This document shows positions 1 through 11,288 of a stretch of DNA of 64,000 nucleotides, in pieces. The position numbers were made by a program, and so were the translations under genes. Origin of the DNA: Dipteronia dyeriana (taxonomy: Eukaryota; Streptophyta; Magnoliopsida; Sapindales; Sapindaceae); the NCBI GenBank assembly GCA_032871835.1, contig CM065299.1, positions 77,216,204 through 77,280,203 on the forward strand, in the 5' to 3' direction. The first letter of the stretch is position 1. Each line of letters starts with the position of its first letter. Under the pieces are notes generated by a model. The model did not search any database. It was not told the DNA's origin and was given only the letters and a program-made list of their open reading frames with translations.

Positions 1-992
1 ATGTGCAAGAGTAATTAACTAACGGGATTTTATCAAGTACAGGTTGCAGGTATCCAAATGGCATATTTTATTTTAGGGAAAATTATACAAATAATCTCCG
101 ATTTTAGGTGAAATTGTAAGTATATTCAAAATTTTATTTTATTAAACAAACCTCTCACAAATATGGATAATGGTAGACATCCTTCCCTTTAATCTAACAT
201 TTACATCAATTTGATGTGGTAGTTTACATGATACTTTATTATCAACTGTCACCTCATTACATTTTCATGTTCTTGCACTTTTTAATTTTTTCCTAAATCC
301 TAATTTTTAACTTCATTTAATTTGTTCATAATTTTATATAACAAAAAAGAATCGATCTTTATCGAAAACTCTAGAAGTTGATAAGGATGTGTTATATAAA
401 CTGTCACATCAAATTGGATATAAAAGATGGATAAAAGAATTGGATGTTTTCGATTATCTCCCAAATATTTCCTTTTACACATACAAAGAATTGAAACTAT
501 TTCCTCAAATATTTATACAATTGCTAATCTACTACAAATAAAATTACAAAATAGACCAACCATTTTAAAAAAAAAAAATTGAAATTAAGGAAAAAATAAC
601 GAAGTACTCCGCCGCCAGAGGAGTCTTCTCCATGAATTTGAGGTCAGATCTCCTTCGAAAATTTGCTTCGATTGAAAAATATCTGACATTTAGTTTGTGG
701 ATGAGACTCCTCCACGAACTACCTCCCTTACGATTATCATTTTGTTAATTAATAAATTAATTTCTAAATTTTCTATATTAAAATAGTAAAATGGGGACAT
801 TTTGCACTTTGCAATGTTGATCAAAGAGTATTTAGAGGTGAACAATTTTTATAGCAGGTTTGAGTAATAAACTAAAAAGTTTAACATGCATTCACTAAAA
901 GTGAGGAATGTTTGTGCAATTTTTCTAGTTTTTTTGCTTGGAAGCTCACACCATTGGATCGACAGTCCGTCGGGTTTTATCAAGATTAGGAT
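1..992. other. AT-rich spacer, no gene seen
   Basis: No coding region is recognisable. The longest reading frame, on the minus strand at 300-482, is 60 codons of low-complexity sequence without a family motif. The only structure seen is an imperfect 32-nt inverted repeat at 618-712, listed separately. Confidence 0.6.
618..712. repeat. Imperfect hairpin (inverted repeat)
   Basis: The left arm at 618-649 starts GAGGAGTCTTCTCC and ends AGGTCAGAT. The right arm at 681-712, read on the other strand, starts GAGGAGTCTCATCC and ends ATGTCAGAT. The arms are 32 nt with a loop of about 31 nt. It could be the remnant of a small inverted-repeat element or a foldback. No expression evidence is available here. 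Confidence 0.45.
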
Positions 993-1622
993 TAGAGATG
1001 TACATTTGGAATGTCCCATACAGGGAAAATAGGGATGAAGAATTTTGTGGGAGATATATCCATCTTCATCCCTATCCCCATTCCCATTCCCATCCCTAGT
1101 TCTTCATATTTCTCGTTTTTTCATTTTTACATTTTTTCATTTAGCTAAAAATTATAAAAATAAACTAAAAAAATTAAACATTCCATTACAAATATAAAAT
1201 AAAAATCTATTAATGCATTACAAATACAAAAATATATATTTTAATTAAAAATATATATTATATTTATATTTATATATGTTTGAAGGAAATAGAGAAATGG
1301 GGATGGATCTCATCCCCATCCCCATTTCAATATAATTGTGGGAAAAATTGAGAAATGGAGTCCCCCCATCCCCATTTCAATTTGGAAATGATTTTCATCC
1401 TCATCTCCATCTTCCCCTCATCCCCATCTCCATCCCCATTTCAATATAATTTTAGAAAAAATAGAGAAATGGAGTCCCCCCATCCCCATTTCAATTTGAA
1501 GATGATTTCTGTCCTCTTCCCCCCATTTTCCATTTTCCATTTTCCATTTTTCTCCAAAAAAAATCTACGATAGAGATAGAAATACGAAAAATTAAAACCA
1601 AAAAAAAAAATATACATCTCTA
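993..1622. mobile_element. Non-autonomous hAT element (MITE-like), 630 bp
   Basis: The ends are inverted: TAGAGATGTACATTT on the left matches the complement of the right end (TAGAGATGTATATTT) with one difference. The flanks are 8-bp near-duplicates, ATTAGGAT at 985-992 and ATTAGCAT at 1623-1630. An 8-bp duplication and a TAGRG-type terminus are hallmarks of the hAT superfamily. There is no transposase frame inside. The interior is rich in short 'ccatcccc' tracts and includes a tandem duplication. Confidence 0.7.
1313..1511. repeat. Tandem duplication, ~115-bp period, C-rich
   Basis: The string GAGAAATGGAGTCCCCCCAT occurs at 1350 and again about 115 bp later at 1465. The flanking text (CCCCATTTCAATATAATT before, ATTTCAATTTG after) is also repeated. 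The repeat lies inside the hAT element at 993-1622. The 72-codon frame here has no domain signature and is taken as chance. Confidence 0.7.
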
Positions 1623-2178
1623 ATTAGCATCTACAAATATGACCACCTTACAACTATGCATGGGATCCGTGTTAATATTATACTAAGTTAGACAACATTA
1701 ATTATAGCTTCACCGGCATTTTCCCCATTATATAATTATTAAAAAGGACAAACAAATCAAAGTAATTATTAACATAAAAGAAGAAGAGATCTTCGTGATT
1801 ATTGCCTCTGATGTGTTGCCACTAAATGGCAAAAAACCTCTTGTTAAGTGTTAATAAATTAACAAGCTCAAATAGGAAGTTTCAACACTAAAAACATTTT
1901 TACATATACAAAGAATTGCTAATAATTCTGTAGAAACATCAAACAAATACATGCTCATTTATTGCTTTCCCAATCATGGAAAGATACGATTTTAGTAAAT
2001 GTCAAGATCTATTGCTTGTCAATTCAGTCTACCAACAATACACACATATTACTTGTACTTGTTTGTGGTTCCATTAATAATTATAGAATAAATGTATGTT
2101 CGTTTTACTATTTAATGATAAATTTTAAACAATATAATTATACAGTCCTATATCACTCATACGATACATTATTAGGTC

Positions 2179-2222
2179 ATGAGGTAATACATTTTTTTTT
2201 TTGAAGCAATGAGGTAATACAT
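2179..2222 (-). mobile_element. Micro-insertion of a retroposon 3' tail with 14-bp duplication
   Basis: A perfect 14-bp direct repeat, ATGAGGTAATACAT, sits at 2179-2192 and 2209-2222. It flanks a 16-nt insert that reads TGCTTCAAAAAAAAAA on the minus strand. A poly(A) tail with a few 3' nucleotides between long target-site duplications is what a severely 5'-truncated LINE- or SINE-type retroposition leaves. Confidence 0.55.
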
Positions 2223-2464
2223 ATAGATCATACAACAAAAATTTAAATATAAAAAAAGATATAGATTGTTTGCATTTTAAAATTGACATAATTAAAAAAG
2301 CAAGCGTGTATTGGTAAAAAAAAGGAAAGAAAAAAAAAAGTCATGAGAGAAGGTTCCTTTAAATGATTTGTGTATGTTTTTCACTTTTACTAAATACTCA
2401 AAAGTCATAAATCAAACTTAAAAAGATAAGGTTTCTAGATTAATAATAATTTCAATTGTTTTCT

Positions 2465-2506
2465 AACACAACATATCTTTTTTTTGAAACAAACACAACA
2501 TATCTT
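2465..2506 (-). mobile_element. Second micro-insertion of a retroposon 3' tail with 15-bp duplication
   Basis: A perfect 15-bp direct repeat, AACACAACATATCTT, sits at 2465-2479 and 2492-2506. It flanks a 12-nt insert that reads TGTTTCAAAAAA on the minus strand. The insert resembles the one at 2193-2208 (TG-C/T-TTC then poly A), which suggests the same source family. Confidence 0.55.
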
Positions 2507-3847
2507 TTCCACTTCTCTCACCGATCAATTATAAAAATTTCTTCACCTTTTCTATTCTTTTTTTCTTCTAAGAAATTGGAATTAATATTTCAAATATTGA
2601 GAATTTTTTGAACTTTTTAAAATCTATTTCAGAAAAATATTATAAAATAAACGTAATAAGTTTTTGATCGTTTAAAAGAATGATACGAAAGAAATAAAAT
2701 AGTTGTAAATGTATATATATTTCAAATGTTTCTTAACAAAAATGAAAAAAAAATCAGTAAATATTATAATTGATTTAGAAAATAGTATTCTAGACAAATA
2801 AGGAGAACTCATAGTTTCTCAACTCTATTGACTAATGTCTATAATAATTATTCATAAAAAGAAAAAAAGAAAAAAAGAAAAGAGAATGCTACATTTTCAA
2901 AGGATATAATTATTATCAAGATGATTATTTCCCTTTATTTCTTAGACAATTTTCTACCTTCAATTTTTTTATCTTCCTCTCTACCATCGATGTTGGAGAG
3001 ATAGAGAGGGGGCCACGTCCCGTTGAAATACCATCATCTTCTTACAAAAGAGATAAAAAAAATTATGATATTGTATTGGGCCTAAAACTCTGAGCAAACA
3101 TCATTGATAATATATACATGACACAAACATATTTTTCCGATCATAACCAAGTTGTATGAAAAAATGAATCAGAGAGGAAATGGATTCTTTAGGTGGCTGT
3201 GAAAGGGATCGCTCTTTTCGGTAGGAATTTAATTATTAATTTGTATATATGACACGTAAAATTTGATTTCCAATAAATTTTAGTAATCACAAATTAAGAA
3301 TTAAATTATCTTTTACTAGTTAGAATTTTTCATCAGTAAACACGATCTTAATCATACAAGTTAACTAAAAAGCAGATGATTGTGGTGAACAGAGAATTAT
3401 TAATACATGTAACACCTTGTGCTGTTAGAAATACTCATCACCTACTCATGCATCAATCGATCTACACTCTCATCACTTGATAAGGTTGTGGGACAATAAT
3501 AAAAAATAAAAAAATCATATCCTTGAAAGGACAACAATGATTCAACGTAGAATATAATGATTAGAGGATCTTAAACAATTCCATAAAAGATTTTTCAATT
3601 TAGTATGAGATTCTACAAACAAATTAAGAGTATCCGATGACTAAAAGGGTTCAAAAAATAAATAGTATTTTTTGGAGGTAACGTTTCAATACTATCACTA
3701 CTTTTATGACTTATGTTTAAAAGATACTTATTATGGTGAACGGATAAAAATGTCCCAAATAGTTGTTTCATCAGAATATTTGATTCATTTTTTTACGGTG
3801 AGAGATATGAAATAGAGAGAGAGTTTCATTGAAACTTAGGTACTACG

Positions 3848-3951
3848 CAGACGCATTCGGGGGTCGAGCTCCCCCGCCGAGCTCGCGGTGGTCGAGCTGC
3901 CCTGTCAGCTCACGGGGGGCAGGGGGCAGGGGGCAACGCCCCCGGAGCTTT
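3848..3951. other. GC-rich island with a strong hairpin
   Basis: About 100 bp of strongly GC-rich sequence lie in an otherwise AT-rich region. They hold three GAGCT-containing blocks and GGGGGCAACGCCCCC, a 6-bp stem with a 3-nt loop, followed shortly by a T run. It directly precedes the palindromic satellite that is built on AGCTCG motifs, so it may be the conserved end of the same element. Function unknown. Confidence 0.4.
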
Positions 3952-4019
3952 TTTTTTCTAGTCAGTACTTAATATGTTCGAAATATAATAACAAAAGGCT
4001 CAGAGCCTTTAGTAAAAGT

Positions 4020-5000
4020 CTTGAGCCTTTAGTAAAAGTCTCGAGCTTTTTTGGTAAGGGTTCGAGCTTTTTTACTAAGTGTCCGAACATTTTTTTACTT
4101 GATTCGAGACTTTTTGTCAAGTTAAAAAAAAGCTCGGGCACTTGGTAAAAAGTCTCGAATCAAGTGCAAAAAAGCTCGGGCACTTGTTAAAAAAGCTCAA
4201 ATTCGAGACTTTTTACCAAGTTAAGAAAAAGCTCAAGCACTTGGCAAAAAGTCTCGAATCGAGATTTTTTGCCAAGTGTCCGAGCATTTTTTTACTTGAT
4301 TCGAGACTTTTTTTCAAGTTAAAAAAAAGCTCGGGTGCTTGGCAAAACGTCTCGAATCAAGTGCAAAAAAGCTCGGGCACTTGGCAAAAAAGCTCGATTC
4401 GAGACTTTTTAACAAGTGCCCGAGCTTTTTTGCACTTGATTCGAGACTTTTTGCCAAGTTAAAAATAAGCTCGGGCACTTGGCAAAAAGTCTCGAATCGA
4501 GCTTTTTTGCTAAGTGTCCGAGCATTTTTTTACTTGATTCGAGACTTTTTGCCAAGTTAAAAAAAAGCTCGTCCACTTGGCAAAAAGTCTCGAATCGAGT
4601 TTTTTTACCAAGTGTCCGAGCTTTTTTGCACTTGATTCGAGACATTTTACCAAGTTAAAAAAAAGCTCGGGTACTTGGCAAAAAGTCTCGAATCGAGTTT
4701 TTTTGCCAAGTGCCCGAGCTTTTTTGCACTTGATTCGAGACTTTTTGCCAAGTTTAAAAAAAGCTCGGGCACTTGGCAAAAAGTCTCGAATCAAGTGCAA
4801 AAAAGCTCGGGCACTTGGTAAAAAGGTTCGATTCGAGCTTTTTACCAAGTGCCCAAGCTTTTTTGCCAAGTGCCCGAGCTTTTGTTTATTTGATTCGAGC
4901 TTTTCTAACAAAAAAACTCGAAGACAAATCAAAAAAACTTGGAAGAGTATAAAAAAACTCAGAATCATATCAAAATAGCTCGGACACTAATAAAAAAGGC
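4020..5000. repeat. Palindromic satellite, ~100-bp period, alternating orientation
   Basis: The core AAGCTCGGGCACTTGGCAAA followed by AAGTCTCGAATC recurs near 4324, 4460, 4561, 4656 and 4757, about every 95-135 bp. Between these copies lies its own reverse complement (GATTCGAGACTTTTTGCCAA), so each unit can fold back. Frames of 70-150 codons stay open on both strands because the repeats lack stops. They are low-complexity and I do not regard them as genes. Confidence 0.85.
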
Positions 5001-5547
5001 TCGAAGTATTTTAAAAAAATCTCGAACAGAATCTGAAGACTAAATGTTCATACATGTTCATACAAAGATTGGGATACCAAATTATAATGAATGGATACAT
5101 TGTTAAACCACACAGAAATATATGATAATGTATAAAAGAAAATCACAAACATATGTTATTTTTTTTAACAGAATCTGGAGAGAGACAAGTTTTTTGGAGA
5201 GAGATGAGTTGTAGATCGATTTTCAGACAACTATTTTGGAGAGAGAGAGAGGAGTTATCGTTTTCAAAGTGTAGATAGAAGCACAATGAGAATAAAAATA
5301 AATTATTTAAGGGTAATTTGAGTAGTTCACTATAATAGGTGCCTTTTAAACTTAAGTTATTAAAACGGTGATATCATTACAACACATAAATAAAAAGGTG
5401 ACATATCTCACCATTTCCACGCGACTAAAAGGTGTAAAGCAAAAGGCAACTTAGAGGTCATCACAAGCCCCACCACATACAAGAAGGAAATTTAGCAACT
5501 TTGTTATAGGGGACACAGACTCTCAATTTCTGTCATCTTTCTAGAAA
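5001..5547. other. Spacer after the satellite
   Basis: No gene seen. Short repeats of 'ttggagagaga' occur at about 5170-5250. It may be the flank or far end of the satellite-bearing element. Confidence 0.4.
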
Positions 5548-5655
5548 TTTTGATTTTTTGATTTTTTGTTAAGTATCTATCTATCATCGCCATCCTCATC
5601 ATTCGAACCCGTGACCTTGAATTCCTCAAGGACCCAACTGACCCTCAAGTCAGCG
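5548..5655 (-). mobile_element. Probable tRNA-derived SINE
   Basis: On the minus strand there is a box-A-like GGTCAGTTGGG followed at suitable spacing by the box-B match GGGTTCGAATG (complement of 5600-5610). The sequence then runs into an A-rich tail with repeated 'aaaaaatc'. I could not find clear target-site duplications, so the limits are approximate. Confidence 0.45.
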
Positions 5656-6695
5656 GGTGGGTTTGAAAATTGGAACCTGAAGAACAACACAAATTATTTT
5701 CCCAACATGTAGACAGAGCACATAGGTTCAAAGAGAGAAGAAATTATAGGTACTTTTCACATTATATAGAACCCAGAATTGCAAATCAAATATGACCCAT
5801 CTATCAGAGTATTTTTAACCATTGTTGAGTTCCCCATTTCAATAAATCGACACTAGTTAGTGGGCTACTGGCCTTTAAATATTGCTAAAAAAAGCTGTAT
5901 GAAAGCACTTTTTCTTAGTTGGGCCTGAGCCTTAAAATCTGCCACATCGTTTGTTTAATTTGAGAGTTGGTAATGGTCGGCCATTTTTGATCATCTGATC
6001 ACTTTAAATTGGACGAGAGCCCTTACAGGTTTTTTAATTGGGAAAGGCAATTGCACTATGTCCGCCAAATTACATGGAGTTTTTCAACTTACAATTTAAT
6101 TATATAAGAAAAAGTTGGTGCAATGCAAAGATGATGACCTTATTTGGGAAAATATTGTAATGTTAGATTGCCAGGATAAAGCATGATGACAAGTGGTAGC
6201 TAGTGGTGTTAGGGTCTAATTGAATTAAGGTCTGATTGAATCAGGATTTAGCATGAATTTAGAATGCAATTAGCTATTTAAAGTGCTAAGAGAAGCTGAT
6301 ACTTGCAACTTGCAACCTGCTGATGTAGATATATACTGTATATTATCTTTCAAAAAAATTATTGAACATGCAAGACAGAAAAAATAAATTATAGTTTTGA
6401 TCGTGTATGTATATTTGGTTTGGAGCGCAGGTAGAAGTAGAACACCTTAGAGATGCAGAACCAATGCCAGCTTCAGGTGGGAGAGACTAGAGAGAAAGAA
6501 AGTGAAAAGTCTTCTCGGTTCACTGAAAACTTTTATTATTATTATTATTATTTTATTTTTTTTTCACCGACCCACAATGACTACGGGTCTGATAGGTTAA
6601 TGTCCGTCCGAGTCGCACGGAAATGATCCAGGTACAATGGACCCTGTGTCCCTATCCATATTGTCAACCCAGACAACCAAAACACTACCCAGAAT
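5656..6695. other. Spacer, no gene seen
   Basis: About 1 kb of unassigned AT-rich DNA with a short (ATT)n run at 6534-6552. No supported coding frame. Confidence 0.5.
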
Positions 6696-7692
6696 TAGTC
6701 ATGACCACGGTTCCGGTTCGGTTCGATTCCGGTTTGATTCCGGTTCCGGAGGGACCTAGAATTGGAACCGTCTGGAAGCTGGTTCTGGTTCCGACTCCAG
6801 CAGTTCCTGTCCGATTCCGACGGTTTGGTTTCTTAAAAAAAAATCCCCTTCATGAGTTCATAGCTTCATCACACAGATCATCACACATTCACTGATTCAC
6901 ATAGTGACACATATCACAAATCCCATATTCCCATATCTCTTTCATCAAACAAATCAAACCCTAAAATGTATTTTACAAATCAAGCCTAAATAACAAATCA
7001 AATCCCAAAATCTCTTTTACTCGTGTTTCATCACACTGATCATCACACAAATCAAACCCGAATAACAAATCAAACCTCAAAATATAAATCATCCACTGGT
7101 CCACCACCACCACTCACCAGTCATCAGAGATCGAAGAAAATATATCAGAGAGAGAGAGAGAGAGATCGTAGAGAGAGGGTTTTTAAGGGAAGATCGTCGG
7201 TGAGAGAACGATCGAATAAGAGGTCGTCGGCGACAGGGTGAGAAATCGTAGGCCAGAGAAGAAAGAAATCGTCAGTTAGAAATCCCAGATTTTCTAATTT
7301 ATAGGTGGAAGTGTGGATTCTGTGGAACATTTGGAAGAAGGAAGAAGGAAGAAGAAAGAAGGAAGAGAGAGATGAGAGATCGTGAAAGGAAAGAAAATAG
7401 AGAGAGAGAGATAAGATTTGAAGAAAAGAGAGAGAGAAAAAAGAGTTTAGATGGACGTTTAAAAAGGAAAAAGAGGTTTGGAATCGCCGGTTCTAGAACC
7501 GGAACCGAACAAGGGGTTTGAACCCCCGGTTCCAAACCGATTTTTTTTAGGATGAACCAAAACCGAACATTAAGGCCCACGGTTTCAGTTACGATTTTGA
7601 ACTCGGTTCCACAGTTTTGGTTAAGGTTCATTTTATACGGTTACGGTTCATTTCACACGATTACGGTTCGAATCGAACTGTGGTCATGACTA
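6696..7692. mobile_element. Non-autonomous hAT element, ~1.0 kb
   Basis: The inverted ends are TAGTCATGACCACGGTTC on the left and the complement of GAACTGTGGTCATGACTA on the right. The 8-bp flanks CCCAGAAT (6688-6695) and CCCAAAAT (7693-7700) differ at one base. Subterminal sequence on both sides is dense in GGTTC/CGGTT motifs, typical of hAT transposase binding regions. There is no transposase. Short frames inside (for example minus 7299-7631) are low-complexity Ser/Leu/Phe-rich and not supported. Confidence 0.8.
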
Positions 7693-7863
7693 CCCAAAAT
7701 GTTTTGCAATAAATTGAATTGTTGAATAGAAAAAAAATATTGTTCAATTTAACGCAACATTGCAATTACAAATCTCACTACATGAGTTAAATCGATTTCT
7801 CTTCTAAATAATTTCCCTTCATTTTGTTTATTTATTTAATTTTCCATGACCATTTAATATAGA

Positions 7864-7966
7864 TTTTTTTTTTTAATATTACAATGCTTTGGAGTTTAGG
7901 AATGGGGAGAGACTCGAACTAAAAACCTTGGTATGGGTATGAGGAAAATTCCACTAAACCAACCTT
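7864..7966 (-). mobile_element. tRNA-derived SINE
   Basis: Read on the minus strand it starts near 7964 with AAGGTTGGTTTAGTGGAA (box A, TGGTTTAGTGG). It carries box B AGTTCGAGTCT (complement of 7911-7921) and ends in a poly(A) tail seen as T at 7864-7874. Length and layout fit a short plant SINE. Its 5' end abuts the PIF/Harbinger element at 7968. Confidence 0.65.
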
Positions 7967-7967
7967 A

Positions 7968-8513
7968 GACCATCTCCAATCCATTGCACCAATTTGTTAC
8001 AATTTTACAGTAAAATGTAGCAACTTTCACTCCACTATCTCTAACGCATTGCACCAAATCTTACTCTAAAAAGAATTTTCCCTAAATATTCATTTTTTTT
8101 TATTTCTCAACAATTAACATTTCAGCCCTTAATTAACATAATATTATGATAATTTAAGAAATGTAAATAGTAATTAAATTATAACAAATATAAAAAGGCT
8201 TTAGATAATTGAAAGGGTACAACTATAATACATTTGATTTAATAGGGGAAAAACTGTGATTAAACAAAACTTTTAAATAAGGGATACAACCATAATAGAT
8301 GTTATTGAAAAATGGTCAATATGTGAATAAGTAAAAATTTAGGTACTTAAAAAAACACAAAAAAAAAAATTACTGCAAACTAGCGCTGAACAAAGGCTTG
8401 CGCTTGATCTGACGTTGAGAATTGGCAGATGCAAAGTGACGTGGAATTTGGCGCAACCATTGGAGAAGAAAGTCGCTGCAAAATGCAATCTAGCGCATCC
8501 ATCGGAGATGCCC
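7968..8513. mobile_element. PIF/Harbinger-type MITE (Tourist-like), 546 bp
   Basis: The inverted ends are GACCATCTCCAATCC (7968) and, from the other side, GGGCATCTCCGATGG (ending 8513). Both are flanked by TTA (7965-7967 and 8514-8516), the 3-bp target duplication typical of PIF/Harbinger elements. AT-rich interior without coding capacity. It sits exactly between two SINEs. Confidence 0.75.
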
Positions 8514-8521
8514 TTATCTTA

Positions 8522-8634
8522 GCTTTTTTTTTATTTGAAGTATTACATTAACTCGAGGTTTTTTGGAGAGAGAGATGACTCGAACCCACAATCTCATGTA
8601 CATGTGTAAGGGAGCTTACCACCAGACCAACCTC
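8522..8634 (-). mobile_element. tRNA-derived SINE
   Basis: The minus strand begins GAGGTTGGTCTGGTGGTAAG (box A within 8615-8629) and has box B GGGTTCGAGTC (complement of 8577-8587). It ends in an A-rich tail. A short direct repeat, ATCTTA, lies at 8516-8521 and 8635-8640 and is the likely target duplication. Confidence 0.75.
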
Positions 8635-8697
8635 ATCTTATTTACATTTAACATAGAGTTGGATGATGTTGCAAAATAATTCATATAGGTGCATATA

Positions 8698-9892
8698 TAG
8701 GGGTGACAATATGGGTCATGACACGATAGGTCGACATCATATGAACACGATTATTACGGGTTTGGGTTGAGGTTAAAAGGGTCATGCCAATAAACATGTC
8801 AACCCACTTAACTCGTTTAATAATCGTGTCATGCTCGGGTTACGTTTAGCGGGTCACGGGCTGACACGATTAGTAAGGGTAAATATGTAAATTTAATATT
8901 AAAGACCATTCATGTAATTTTGTGTATACTATATAAACTAAAGATGTGAAACCCTAAACCTATTTTATAAATTTCATTCTACCAACAACAGCGACATCAC
9001 TTTGATATCTTCAATACTCTTCTGCTTCATCACTTTTACTCTTACACTCACCCTGTCTCTCTCGCACCCACCGGAAACGTCACTGGAGACCAGACCTCTT
9101 GCTCTCATCATCACCATCTATCGCCGGTGAGACTTTGAGTCTCTCTCGTCCTCATCAGAGTTCAACACACATTAGCCAAATCTATAGAACATGCGCGTGT
9201 TGAGTTTTATTCTTCTATCAGGCTCCATCGATCGCTTGCTTCTTCGCCGATTTCGATGATTTTTTTTCTACTCTTTTTTCTTCTCTTTTTTTTTTATTTT
9301 TTTTTCTATATTTACTCTTGATTTTACAAGAGCTTCAATAGTAGTGCTGAAACAATTATTGAATTAATTATTGTTGAACTTGTTCTTTACTGGATTCATT
9401 AAGTTTCTGGATATTATTTCAGTTTATTGATTTTTTTTTTTAAAATTCATTGTATAATATTTATCTAATTGCTTTTGATTTTTGGAAATATTTGAGAAGC
9501 CAAATTGCACACAATAGTTTTCTAGAGAATTTTTGCTTTTAAATGATTTGGAACGTTAGAAATACAATTGAGAATAACCAATTATGAATTAGCATTTTTG
9601 TCAATTTTTTATTTATGAATTAGCATTTTTGTCAAAAATAAATAAATTATGAAATAGAATTGATTATGTGATTAATAGGTTAAACGGGTCATTTGACACG
9701 ACCCACCAAACCCGTTTATTAAACGGGTTATTTGTGTCGTGTTCATGTTAAACTATAATTAACCGTGTCGTGTTTGGGTCAAGAGTGTCTGACCCATTTA
9801 ATAATCATGTCGTGTTCGGGTTGACCCGAAATTAATCTTGTCATGTTTGGGTTGATCCTAACACGACCCGTCAACCCGAGTAGACACCCCTA
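8698..9892. mobile_element. Non-autonomous hAT element, ~1.2 kb
   Basis: The left end TAGGGGTGACAATATGGGTC and the right end (complement TAGGGGTGTCTACTCGGGTT) are inverted and hAT-like. TGCATATA precedes the left end and AGCATATA lies two bases beyond the right end, a near 8-bp duplication. Both subterminal regions of about 180-230 bp repeat 'cgtgtc', 'gggtc' and 'cacgac' motifs on both strands. The interior has plant 5'-UTR-like CT-rich sequence but no supported reading frame. Confidence 0.75.
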
Positions 9893-9997
9893 TCAGCATA
9901 TATTAATATTTTATTATGGGTGGGCATCTTCTACTGGCCCGATACAACTCGAATTGTTCGGCTCAAGTCTGGTTTTGGGATTATAAATAAAATAATA

Positions 9998-11234
9998 GGG
10001 ATATTATGATTTTAGTCCTTTTAGTTTGTGTTTATCTGAGTTTGATTAACTAGTTTTGAGAACTACTAACTTTAGTCCTTCCGTAACAAATTCCGTGAAA
10101 ACAAATGGGCTGACATTGTCAGAGTGAACAATGACCGATATACCCTTACTAAAGGTTTCTGATGAAGGGCAATATGATAATTTTATATTTAAGTAATAAA
10201 AAATGAAAAAAAAAATTACGTTTAAAAAAATAATAATAATAAATAATAATAATAATAATAATCCTTCTCTCTCTCTCACGTGTTCATCATCATCAGATTT
10301 GAAAAGTTTCCAGATCTAGAGCAAATCCATCTCAAATACAACATCAACAAACCAAATCCATCGATTCAAAAACACACCACCTTTAAAGCACTACTCAACC
10401 ACACCCAGAAATCGCATCCAAACCCCACACCCATTCAACCCCAAACGAAACCACTTGGCCTTAACTGAAACCATCAGAAATCACCACTTAAACCAACTCG
10501 ACCACCACCACTTCACAAACAAGAATGATGACGACAAGCAAGCGTGACGTCGGCCCACACAAGCGCTCACATTCCTCTCAAGAATTTTGAAAATCAGCTT
10601 TACAATCTTTAAACTAAATTCAAGACTCGAACTTCAAACCAATCCAAACATCGAGCATAATCATTCAAAACTTGCACCAATTGAATAAAGCTCAAAGAAT
10701 CAAACAATAAAGGCAAAAGAGATAGAAAGAAAATCAATTACAATAACAAGAAGAAACCCAGTTTAGCAAGAGAGAGAAAAAATCAACAAAAAAACCCAGT
10801 TCAACAAGAAGAAACCCAGTTTAGCAAGAGAGAGAAAAAACCCTATTCACCAGCTAAATAATTTACAACAAAAAAATCAACATAAAAAAATCTGAATCAA
10901 CAGAGGCAGTAGAGAAAGAGAGAGAGAAACCCAGTTTAGTTTCAAATTTTGAATTTTGCAGAAGCAAATATGGCACAGAGAAGGACGTGTATCGGTGGAG
11001 GTGGTGGCAGATGTGCAGCGACGATGACGACTTGAAGCCGACGTCATTGGGGAAGTTTCTAGAGGTGGAGTGGAGATTCGAGGACTTGAAGAGGCGAGGC
11101 GGCGATGGAGGTGGTGGCGGATGTGCAGCGACGACGGCGACACGAAGCTGGCTTCATTTCGAGGCGGCGGTGGAGGAGCTAGAGGGTGTGGTGATGGTGA
11201 GAGCGGGGGGTGAGAAGATAGTTTTTTTTATGTG

Positions 11235-11288
<54 letters not shown>

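Larger units (their letters stand above)
1623..3780. other. AT-rich spacer with two tiny retroposon footprints
   Basis: No gene is seen over about 2.1 kb. The 80-codon plus-strand frame at 1962-2204 has no recognisable motif. The only informative structures are two short poly(T) insertions with perfect target-site duplications (2179-2222 and 2465-2506), listed separately. Confidence 0.55.

Noticed and set aside
4142..4978. Long overlapping open frames on both strands (up to 152 codons)
   Set aside because: They arise because the palindromic satellite unit has no stop codons in several frames. The peptides are repeats of the same short Lys/Ser/Leu-rich word with no domain signature.
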